A stretch of 64,000 nt of DNA from Bursaphelenchus xylophilus. Lineage: Eukaryota > Nematoda > Chromadorea > Rhabditida > Aphelenchoididae. Below, one piece after another: positions 1 through 10,993 of this stretch. The stretch spans positions 7,502,001 through 7,566,000 of the forward strand of contig CAJFCV020000001.1 in assembly GCA_904066235.2 (NCBI GenBank). The letters are read 5' to 3'. The stretch's first letter is position 1. Every line of letters begins with the position of its first letter. The notes below the pieces were generated by a model. That model saw only the letters and a list, made by a program, of their open reading frames with translations, was not told the origin of the DNA and made no database searches. The position numbers and the translations under genes were made by a program.

Positions 1-26
1 GAGCCCCCAGAAAAGTACTTTCCTTG
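1..26. repeat. Right end of a family-A foldback element
   Basis: The window opens inside the right terminus of the element family that ends in AAAGTACTTTCCTTG, followed by TTA. The same terminus closes the full-length copies at 3359-3951 and 15146-16190. The rest of this copy lies outside the window. Confidence 0.75.
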
Positions 27-114
27 TTAGATTTTAAACACGATTTCTGAGTCATTGAATCAGACGCCAGGGGACAGGCGCATAGGAAAAAAGTCGACTT
101 TGAGACTTTTTTCA

Positions 115-485
115 CAAGGAAAGTACTTCTATGGGGTATGGCTTTACAGGTCGAGATATATATCCAAAAATTCGCAAAAATTTTCCGATTCGGAATATAT
201 AAAAATTAGCTCCCTAATTTTGGTCTATCAACGAGTTTTATCAATAAACGTATTTCTCGAGGAAAAAAATCGGCGGCGACAAAAGCTCGCATTCTGTTTG
301 ATATAAGCCCGATCCCCCTTCGTCCATTCTCTGTCGGGGATTTGCTGACTGTTATTTCCTCGATGGGCGATTGGTGTTTTGGTTCAATAACTGGAAGCAA
401 GGAGGACAATGGGATCTTTCCAAGTTCACGCGTAATCTCTCCTTCGGAAAGAGGGCGGTGTGGCCGAGTGGTTAGAGCGCTAGAC
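115..485 (+). mobile_element. 5' part of a family-A foldback element, interrupted
   Basis: It begins with CAAGGAAAGTACTTCTATGG after the triplet TCA, as in other family-A copies. It runs through the usual subterminal region and the first half of its tRNA-like cargo. At 486-488 (TGA) a second family-A copy has inserted and cut the tRNA-like part. No right end of this first copy is recognisable. Confidence 0.65.
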
Positions 486-487
486 TG
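454..487 (+). pseudogene. 5' half of a tRNA-like sequence
   Basis: The stretch reads GCGGTGTGGCCGAGTGGTTA and continues to GCGCTAGACTG, matching the acceptor strand and D-arm of the tRNA-like cargo seen complete at 47301-47373. It stops where the anticodon arm should be, at the insertion of the next family-A element. Only the 5' half is present, so it cannot be functional. Confidence 0.7.
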
Positions 488-720
488 ACAAGGAAAGTAC
501 TTCTATGGGGTATGGAGTTACAAGTCGAGATATATATCAAAAAATTCGCAAAAGTTTTCTGATTCAGAATATATAAAAATTAGCTGCCTAATTTTGGTCT
601 GATGACATGTTTTTGTCCTCAGAAGTTTTCTCGCGACACCATGCAAGTGTTTTTTTGACCGTGTTTTTACCAATAAAAAATTTTTTTTGTGCTAAAATAA
701 ATTCTGAGGCCTTGACAAGC

Positions 721-2541
721 GTTCTCGGAGGATAGGTTACCCCGAACAAATAGGTTACCCCAGCGGATAGGTTACCCCAAGTTTCAGATAGGTAACCTCG
801 GAGGATAGGTTACCCCACGGATAGGTTACCTCGGAGGATAAGGTTACCCCGAAGATAGGTTACCTGAAATTTGTTTTTTTGAAATGTTTTCGCTTCGGGA
901 GTTGGAAAAAAAGGATGTTTTGTAAAAATTGAAAAAAATTTGACATGTTTTCGCTTCGGGACTTGGAAAAAAAGGATTTTTTGTGAAAATTGAAAAAATT
1001 TTGGAATGTTTTCGCTTCGGGAGTTGGAAAAAAGGATTTTTTGTGAAATTTGAATAAAATTTGGAATGTTTTTGAGCTGACTGCGTATGAACTGACTGAA
1101 TATGAAAACTGGGTTTCTGTTACTTTACTACCTTTAGGGATTCTTTTTGAAATTTTTTCGACTTATAACACTTATAGACGTTAATGGTGTTGTTTTGGTG
1201 CCTAGTACTGCTTAAAAAACACATTTTTAACACTTGGTACTAAATAGTACCAACTGGTACTGTTTAGTGAGAAGTGAAAATTTGGCCGTAAGGCAGTAAT
1301 GGTGATGGTTTGGTGCTTAGTAGAGCCCAAAAACACGTGGTACTATATAGTACCAGGTGGTACCATTGGTTTTAGACAAAATTTTAGTGCTGGCGGCACC
1401 ACAGTTAATAGTCAGGATTGGGCCCGGTTTTGTCCCCAAGACGGTTTTGTCCCCAGGACGTTTTTGTCCCCAGACCGGTTTTGTCCCCAGGACGGTTTTG
1501 TCCCCAAGACGGTTTTGTCCCCACTTTTTTTATTTTTTTTGTCCCCACACCGGTTTTGTCCCCAGGACGTTTTTGTCCCCAAGCTGGATAGTACGATTAA
1601 AAATTATGCATTCAGATGTTAATGCTGTTGGTTTGGTGCACAGTACTGCTCAAACAACATGTTCTTAGCACGGTACTGCATAGTACAAGGTGGTACTATG
1701 TAGCACGAGGTAAAAATTAAGCTATAACGCGTGAATGACGTTGTTTTGGCATGCAGTACTGATCAGACGTTCACTTTGTGCAAAAACAAATTCGTGCTAT
1801 ATAGTACCATGTGCTAAAGCACATTTTTGAGAAGTACTGGGCTTCAAACCCATAGCATTGACGGGTTACGGCTTAATTTTTACCTCGTGCTATATAGTAC
1901 CACCTCGTACTATATAGTACCAAGCGCTAAGAACACGTTGTTTGAGCAGTACTGTGCACCAAACCAACTGCATTAACATCTGAATGCATAATTTTTAATC
2001 GTACTATCCAGCTTGGGGACAAAAACGTCCTGGGGACAAAACCGGTGTGGGGACAAAAAAATAAAAAAAGTGGGGACTAAAACGTCTTGGGGACAAAACC
2101 GTCCTGGGGACAAAACCGGTCTGGGGACAAAAAGGCTCGAAAAAAGTGGGGACAAAAACGTCCTGGGGACAAAACCGTCTTGGGGACAAAACCGGGGTGG
2201 GGACAAAAACGTCCACTACGTTAATAGTCAGTCAGACACCCTTTTTCTACTCCCGATCCGAAAAGATTTCAAAATTTTGTTGAATTTTCCAAAAAATTCT
2301 TTTTTTTCCCAGTCCCGAAGCGAAAACATTTCAAATTTTATTCAAATTTCACAAAAAATCCTTTTTTTTCAAGTCTCGAAGCGAAAACATTTCAAAAAAA
2401 AATTTTTCTTTTTTTGGTAAAGGGTAACCTATCCTCTAGGTAACCTATCCGGTGGGGTAACCTATCCTCCGGGTTATGTGTTTTTTGGGGTAACCTATCC
2501 GGTGGGTAACCTATTCTCGGGGTAACGTATCTTCCGCAAAT
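721..2541. mobile_element. Phrase-array foldback element (GGTTACCCC type)
   Basis: The element is flanked by a perfect 11-bp direct repeat, ccttgacaagc, at 710-720 and 2542-2552; the uninterrupted family-A copy has it once, at 47226-47236. Its outer arms are inverted arrays of a short phrase, GGATAGGTTACCCC with variants, at about 727-870 on the left and about 2420-2530 on the right. Terminal 24-mers match as inverted repeats at 19 positions. Inside the arms lie about 60-bp units containing TCGCTTCGGGAGTTGG (about 870-1070; inverted at about 2250-2400). No transposase reading frame is present; long open frames are translations of the arrays. TSD length suggests a Mutator-like non-autonomous element, but that is inference. 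Confidence 0.75.
1416..2220. mobile_element. Phrase-array foldback element (TTTTGTCCCC type)
   Basis: An 11-bp direct repeat, ttaatagtcag, sits at 1405-1415 and 2221-2231. The left arm (about 1425-1590) is a tandem array of a 17-bp unit, GGTTTTGTCCCCAAGAC and variants, seven to eight copies with an AT-rich interruption. The right arm (about 2010-2213) is the same array inverted. The centre (about 1600-2005) is itself a large palindrome with repeated GGTACTATATAGTACC-like motifs. It is nested inside the element 721-2541. No protein is encoded that I can defend. Confidence 0.78.
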
Positions 2542-3358
2542 CCTTGACAAGCCTTAAAATTTCAGATTGGATTACAACTACACCTTAAAAGTAGTTCCAA
2601 TGTACAGGGTGTTTCAAGAAATTTGGAACAAATGATTTGCTTATATCTTTGTGTTCTTTGCAGCTATCAACGAATTTCTTTTTGCTTCTAAAAATTGACA
2701 GCGTGCGTTTTTAGAATCTCAAAAAAAATTTTTTTTCGTCGGCGGAGGGCCCATTTCTCCGCGGAGACAATTGGGGCCTTTTTTAAAAATCACACCGTAT
2801 TAAATGGCGGAAACGCCGTTGCAACGGCTGAAATCAAGTTTACGTTACACCTCCGTCGATTTTACGGTATGCATTTTTTTGTTTTCGATTTTACGAGCAC
2901 CGCGGAGGCGCGGCGGAGACTTCAGATTTCGGCGGACGTTGTTTTGGGCCTTCGGCTGTTGCAATTCATGTTGGAAAAGAAGTTGGGGTGATTTTTTGTT
3001 GTCATCCGTTGCGCAGATGGCAAAAATTTCGTGCTTTTTTGCCCACGCGGAGGATTCGGCGGAGGCTTTATCAAAGGGTCAAAGCAGTCTTACGAGTCCG
3101 GGAAAAATCTCAGCTACAAGAATCCATCAGAGCAGCATTGTCTTTCAAAGATTTTTGATTTTTTGGGTCCGGCGGACAAATCGGCGGAGTTTTGTTTTTA
3201 CCCTTTGATAAAGCCTCCGCCGGCTCCTTCGCCGGGGATAAAAAGCACGAAATTTTTGTCATCTGTGCATCGGATGACAACAAAAAATCACCCAAACCTC
3301 CTTTTCCAACATGAATTGCAAAAGCCAAAGGCCCAAAACAACGTCCGCCGAAATCTGA

Positions 3359-3951
3359 CAAGGAAAGTACTTTTATGGGGGCTCCTACTTTTCGACGGGA
3401 CATATCTCAAAAAATCAGAAAAAATGTGCTAATCAAGGATATATAAATCTTAGCTGCCCATTTTAGGTTTTTAGGGGTCAAAATGCCCAAAAACTGGCTT
3501 AATTTCCCTACAAAAGGCGCAGGCATTCGAAATGATAAAAAGCGCAGTCGGTCTCTTCCTACGGAAGAAAGCGGTGTGGCCGAGTGGCTAGTGCCGTAGT
3601 CTGGGAATCAAAAGGGGGAATGCCGCACGGGTTCGATTTCCCTTTTGGGCTGAATCAACTTTTTTTGAAGCTGAACGTCGGAAAAATAAATTGTTGTGCC
3701 AAGACTGATTTATTACGTCTTAGAAACACAATAAACATCATTTTAAGCCAAAATAAAAAGTGTAAACCTGTGAAAAATTAAGCGAAAAGGGGTTTATATA
3801 GGACTTTAAATCAACTTGCTATGGATTTTTCACCGCTAAAAACCTAAAATGGGCAGCTAAGATTTATATATCCTTGATCAGCACATTTTTTCTGATTTTT
3901 TGAGATATGTCCCGTTAAAAAGTAGGAGCCCCCATAAAAGCACTTTCCTTG
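3359..3951 (+). mobile_element. Family-A foldback element with tRNA-like cargo
   Basis: A 593-bp element bounded by CAAGGAAAGTACTTTTATGG and its inverse, with TGA duplicated at 3356-3358 and 3952-3954. The outer ~125 bp on each side are inverted repeats. Between the arms is a tRNA-like sequence at 3570-3652, preceded by a small hairpin. It is inserted into the mariner-like element 2605-4274. Confidence 0.8.
3570..3652 (+). pseudogene. tRNA-like sequence (Ser/Leu-type D-arm)
   Basis: AGCGGTGTGGCCGAGTGGCT resembles the acceptor strand and D-arm of a Ser/Leu-type tRNA. A T-arm-like CGGGTTCGATTTCCC lies 3'. The 3' acceptor strand pairs with the 5' strand at only about three positions and the anticodon arm is unclear, so it is probably a pseudogene or a Pol III promoter segment carried by the element. 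Confidence 0.5.
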
Positions 3952-4326
3952 TGAGGTCGCCGCCGCGCATCCGCGGAAGTGCGTAAAATCGAAAACGCAA
4001 AAAAAAGCATACCGTAAAATCGACGGAGGTGTAACGTAAACTTGATTTCAGCCGTTGCAACGGCGTTTCCGCCATGTAATACGGTGTGATTTTTAAAAAA
4101 GGCCCTAATTTTCCCCGCCGAGAAATGGGCGCTCCGCCGACGAAAAAAAAAATTTTTCGAGATTCTAAAAATGCACGACGTCAATTTTTAGAAGCAAAAA
4201 GAAATTCATTGATAGCTGCAAAGAACACAAAGATATAAGCAAATCATTTGTTCCAAATTTCTTGAAACACCCTGTAAAAAATGGGTTTTAGTGTGGCAAA
4301 AAGAATCGAACCCCTTACGTCATAAA

Positions 4327-4884
4327 AAGTAGTCAGTAGTTGAAAAGAATAAAATTATTTATGTTAGGGACCCGGCAACCCCAGCATGTATTTGCCTTGA
4401 CCCCGTAAGGGCCTACCCCCATACGTTTTCACCTCGTAAGGGAAGGAACCCCTTGCAGCAAGAGTAACCAGCCTTCAATCAATAGAATAATGATTGGAAG
4501 CCAACATTTAGTTTCTAGGCGTCCACTTGACATTCAAATTTCTCCGGTCCTAGATGTACCGTAGAACTTCAGCCCTGGTGCTTTTTGTAGATGCCTCTTA
4601 TGGTAGTTCCAACACCACAGATGACACTCGTGCGAACAACGAACAGTTTAGAACCACTACCGTCACAGAGCTGGACTCCGCGCACAAAATACCAGCTCCA
4701 AAATTGAATTTCTTAAAAAAGATTGTTGCCTCAATTGGCATTCTCCATAGTGTAAAGATAAGGAAACCCTATTTCCGGAAAGGATTCAATGTCAAGGGGG
4801 GGGGGGCAAAGTTACATTTCGGCTCCCAATTATTGTTGCATTATGATTGTATAGCCTCTACGCAAGGCAGTGTCTTCCTGCTAA
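4327..4884. other. Intergenic stretch, nothing recognised
   Basis: About 560 bp without a supportable gene. An open frame at 4554-4940 resembles no family I know and overlaps a transposable-element end. A poly-G run sits near 4798-4806. Confidence 0.5.
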
Positions 4885-5690
4885 CAAGGGAAGTCGTTCA
4901 GATCGCAAATGAGTTGAGCTATGGGACCGGTATATTCTGATTCTCCATATTCGAAAACGGTAAGAGCTAAAACAATTTTTCCGTCTGGGCCCTGGTTTTC
5001 GAGAAAATCGACCGTAAAGTTTGACCGGAAAAAGCCCCGCTAAATAGTCCTCGCTCCGAAAGACTTTCAGATCAAGAGCCAAATGGCGGAGGGCGAGTGA
5101 AAACGCTCTCAAAATTCTTTTGTCCGGGATGCCGGGGAAGGTTCGAGTTCCGCTAGGAGCAAACCCTAATTCATAACGGTTGCAAAGCAAACAAAATTAT
5201 TTTTCCTTTTACATACTATTACTTTGGAGAAAATATTGAAATGCGTGTCAGAAAATATTGAAATGCATATTTCTGCGCTGAACTCAAAAATGAAGTGTTT
5301 ATTCCTAAAAAAACTATTTGATCGGAAATTATTGGGGTACACTTCACGACAAAAAACTAAAAAATTTTTATTTTTTATCATTTTCAATATCAAAGCTCTT
5401 TGGAAATGGATTTGAGCCTAGCGGGACTCGAACCTTTCCCGGTATCACGGACAAAAGAATTTTGAGAGCGTTTTCACTCGCCCTCCGCCATTTGGCCCTT
5501 GATCCAAAGGTCTTTCGGAGCGAGGACTATATATTTAGCGGGGTCTCCGGTCAAACTTTACGGTCGATTTTCTCGAAAACCAGGGCCCAGACGGAAAAAT
5601 TGTTTTAGGTCTTACCGTTTTCGAATATGGAGAATCAGAATATACCGGTCCCATAGCTCAACTCATTTGCGATCTGAACGACTTCCCTTG
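4885..5690. mobile_element. Foldback element with tRNA-like arms
   Basis: Bounded by CAAGGGAAGTCGTTCAGATC and its inverse, with TAA at 4882-4884 and 5691-5693. The arms are inverted copies for nearly 300 bp. Each arm contains a tRNA-like segment with a T-arm signature (GGTTCGAGTTCC left, inverse of GGTTCGAGTCCC right). The central 5180-5410 is AT-rich. Terminus and TSD type are shared with family A although the interior differs. Confidence 0.75.
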
Positions 5691-5693
5691 TAA

Positions 5694-6051
5694 GCCAAGA
5701 ACGTGATTCTTAAACGTCATGTTGTGGGGTATCGAACTTTGTGACACCAAAAGGTCGATTAAATTTCACCACGGCGTTTGAAAGCCGCAAAATTTTTTGA
5801 AAAAATAGTTTTTTGTCCTTCCAAAAATTTTACATCGAGTTGTCACGCACTAATATGCAGAAGCGCTTCAGTGGCTATGCCATTAGATAACAGCAGTACT
5901 TCTACACAAAATGGTATTTGTTTCGTTCGAATCCATCCACGATGAGCAGAGTTACTAAAAAAACAAAAAAAATGAGTTTTTTTGGCAGCTACTGTACTCA
6001 ACAATCTCCATTGCTTTAACAAAATTTAGTCAACAATTAAAATAACAACAC
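5694..6051. other. Intergenic stretch, nothing recognised
   Basis: Between the foldback element and the 3' end of NSUN2. AT-rich, with no gene, repeat pair or RNA that I can support. Confidence 0.5.
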
Positions 6052-8357
<2,306 letters not shown>

Positions 8358-8623
8358 TTTAACTAACAATAAGCAGGAAACAATACAGGGTGGGCCGATC
8401 GAAACTTCCAATCTTGTTTCAGGTATTTCTATGACAATAATGCACCTTTCTATCACACTAATATTAAATTGAAGCTGAGACACACCATTTTTTGTTTACA
8501 AAACATGACGGCTCTACGTTCACGACTCCTTTTCATCCCAAGTTTAAGCCTTTCACCAAAAATTTTTGCAATGATTTTCAATTGAGTTTCTCCGATGTGG
8601 AAAATATTCTAGTCTGTGGCTAA

Positions 8624-9047
8624 CAGGGGAAGTACCCCAAGTGCGACGCTCAGATTTTGATGAAACTTGGCACAAATTTAGAATGATTTTTTCTAAAATA
8701 TATGCGAGAATCCTAGCTCGCGCTTTGCAGAAACAACCGAGATTTTTAGATCGAAAGTGGGCGAAAATTTAAGACTTTTTACCGAATTTCGGCACAAAAA
8801 GTTTCGTGCCTATTTTCCACCATGTTTCCACAAAAAATCAATTTTTTCCGCAGGAAACAAGCAAAGTTATGGCCAAAAGATGTTTTTCCCTCTGTCCGCT
8901 CGGCGGCAAAAATCGTTCGATATCTCGGCGGCGAGATATCGAACGAAAGCGCGAGCTAAAACTTTCAGGAATTGTTATATAGTTCATGCCCGACGTGTGT
9001 TCAAAATTTAAAGAAAATCGGAGCGTCGCACTTGGGGTACTTCCCTG
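8624..9047. mobile_element. Family-B foldback element
   Basis: Bounded by CAGGGGAAGTACCCCAAGTG and its inverse, with GCGACGCTCAGATTTT next to both ends. Flanking triplets are TAA (left) and TTA (right), one base short of the perfect duplications seen in other copies. About 424 bp, largely palindromic, no coding capacity. Related copies are at 15447-15895 and 61937-62314. Confidence 0.75.
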
Positions 9048-9367
9048 TTAAATGAAACTTTCATAAGTAGCAGAAAAAAGTGACGGTAGTCAACGGAATA
9101 GTCGTAATTATTCTTCAAGGCATTACTCTTACTTTTTGGGTTAACGGGCCTAATTAATCGAAATCTTTAAAAATGTGAAGAAATGAGCGAAACTGTCTAC
9201 ATGCGAGACGACATCTACCCCGAGGATGCATAACAAGTTGTGGGGCCTAAATTACCCGAGAAAACAGCTTTCGTTCACATTCGTCCGACTTGGTAGCTCG
9301 TCTAGATTGAAAAATAATTTGACGCACTTTTTTATGGGTTTTCGGTGGTACTGATTCCGAAAATCGG

Positions 9368-10075
9368 GGTCGAGAATATTCGGGTGGTGCGCACTCGGGT
9401 GGTGAAAATTCGGGTGAGCGTACTCGGGTGATCGCTTGTTCGGGTGATGCAAACTCGGGTGGTGAAAATTCGGGTGATGGATTTTTGGGGTGGGTGAATA
9501 TTCGGGTGATGAAGAAAATATTGTATTGATGGTTAATAAATATACTGTAACATCATTAAAATTTTTAAGTTGAAATTTTTGGTTTTTTATTCATTTTTAG
9601 GGTTTTCGAGCATAAGGTATCCAAAAATCAAGTCCGTTTCGCTCGAATATCAATGCCCGACCTGTTGGCGAATTTGAATTCTCCATTGTCAAAAGCCCCA
9701 AAAAACTGATGACAAAGTTTTTTTTTAAATTATTTACAATTTTGCGTCATCAGTAGTATTTGATTTTACAATCCTTTACTCATATAACGATAATAATAGT
9801 GTTGGCATTGATATTCGAGCGAAACGGACTTCATTTTTGGATGCCTTATGCTCGAAAACCAAAAATTTCAACTTAAAAATTTTAATAATGTTACAGTATA
9901 TTTATTAACCATCAATACAATATTTTCCTCATCACCCGAATATTCACCCACCCCAAAAATCCATCACCCGAATTTTCACCACCCGAGTTTGCATCACCCG
10001 AACAAGCGATCACCCGAGTACGCTCACCCGAATTTTCACCACCCGAGTGCGCATCACCCGAATATTCAGTTACCC
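9368..10075. mobile_element. Phrase-array foldback element (CACCCGAA type)
   Basis: Left arm (about 9370-9515) is a G-rich array of TTCGGGTGGTGAAAA-like phrases; right arm (about 9925-10070) is the inverse, CACCCGAATTTTCACCACCC. The inner arms, including TTCGAGCATAAGGTATCC and TTTCGCTCGAATATCAATGC, are also inverted around a short centre near 9720. Imperfect 11-bp direct repeats, ccgaaaatcgg and ccgaaaatcag, flank it at 9357-9367 and 10076-10086. Open frames here are only array translations. Confidence 0.68.
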
Positions 10076-10086
10076 CCGAAAATCAG

Positions 10087-10993
10087 CTAATTTTTTTCTG
10101 TAATTTACTTAGAAATTACTTTTTGATTTTTTCTAAAAATCTTACCAAGTTGCAATTAAAATTAGCTTTTAACAGTAATACAGGGTGCGCCAAAAAATTG
10201 GGACAAAAAACAGTTCCGTATAGCTTTTTTCGGGTGGCCTAGGAATTAAAACTTTTAGCCTTTTTAGCAAGGGTAACAGTCGTGCTATAGTAAGTTAACT
10301 ATTTCATCCCCCCGAGGCAGCAAATTAAAAAATAATTTGTCAAAGACCACTACTCATGCTCTTTTTGTCCATATAAAAGTATCCCTGATTCCAAAGATTC
10401 TTGGAATCATACATGGAAACTTTAAAAAAGTTTTCGTTTGAAAATATTAATAATTGAGAAATTTCGGACTTTTTCGTTTAAAAATCACCGAGAAATGTCG
10501 GATTTTTTTTCTAGCCAAAAACCGATTGGCTAACCAAGTTGTCAGAATGTGGGATAGCTGAATGTTTGCAAAATTTTTCGGGCCACGAGGGCCCTACTTC
10601 AAAGGATAAATACATATTCCAAAAACGTGTTCTTTGCGTCGCCTCCTCCGGGAGTTAAAAAGCCTTCGAATTTCATTCACGTTTTTTGAAAGACCCTGTA
10701 CATCGGGAAGGCAACACTACAATACAACGTGTTGCAGAATTCAAACAACGTTGGAAGTTTCAAGTGGCCTACCCTGTACTTCACCCTCGGTAATAAAGCA
10801 CTGATAGATAACAGTTTAAAATTATTTCGAAACGCAAATATAAATAGTTTATGCATAACAAAACAATTCTTCGTCTCCATAATGGCAATCCAATCGGTTG
10901 CAACAAAGAGGAGGAGGATCCCATCGACACTTGCGTTCCGACATCACGCAAGTGCGACAAACATGTGACCAAAAAGTCTACATAAAAAGATCA
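10087..10993. other. Intergenic stretch with isolated transposon ends
   Basis: Holds an isolated CAGGGTGCGCCAA terminus after TA at about 10180. That terminus resembles the one at 37032, but no matching partner is found nearby. The inverse motif CCCTGTA occurs near 10695 and 10775. The 3' untranslated region of UPF1 probably lies at about 10700-10993. Confidence 0.45.

Larger units (their letters stand above)
2605..4274. mobile_element. Mariner-like TA-flanked foldback element
   Basis: Termini CAGGGTGTTTCAAGAAATTT and its inverse lie at 2605 and 4274, with TA on each side (2603-2604, 4275-4276). The arms are inverted copies for at least the outer 95 bp and contain CGGCGGA-rich sequence. The unoccupied site exists at 47279-47295 in another family-A copy with a single TA, which shows the insertion event. 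A smaller element (3359-3951) is nested in it. No transposase frame is visible. Confidence 0.82.
489..4325 (+). mobile_element. Family-A foldback element split by two later insertions
   Basis: Pieces 489-720, 2542-2604 and 4275 to about 4325 are collinear with the uninterrupted copy at 47003-47572: same termini, same internal sequence, ending in the 3' half of the tRNA-like cargo on the opposite strand. Two elements sit inside it: 721-2541, flanked by an 11-bp duplication, and 2605-4274, flanked by TA. Similarity fades after about 4325, so the right end is deleted or diverged. Confidence 0.75.

Noticed and set aside
1420..1600. Regular short repeats resembling a CRISPR array
   Set aside because: Units are 17 bp with no unique spacers, are inverted in a partner arm, and the host is a eukaryote.
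1299..2420. Several open frames with repeats such as FCPQDGFVP
   Set aside because: They are translations of the 17-bp TTTTGTCCCC array in multiple frames and both strands. Open frames follow from the array lacking stops.
2695..3432. Frames in the arms of the mariner-like element
   Set aside because: Same sequence appears inverted at 3878-4184; no transposase motifs. They are palindrome arms.
3570..3652. Functional tRNA gene
   Set aside because: Acceptor and anticodon stems are poorly paired and the copy lies inside a mobile foldback; kept as tRNA-like pseudogene.
4554..4940. 128-codon open frame near the foldback at 4885
   Set aside because: No family similarity, runs over a poly-G tract and into the element terminus.
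9252..10090. Histidine/proline-rich frames (HHPNFHHPS)
   Set aside because: Translations of the CACCCGAA arrays in the two inverted arms; no start context, no introns, no similarity.
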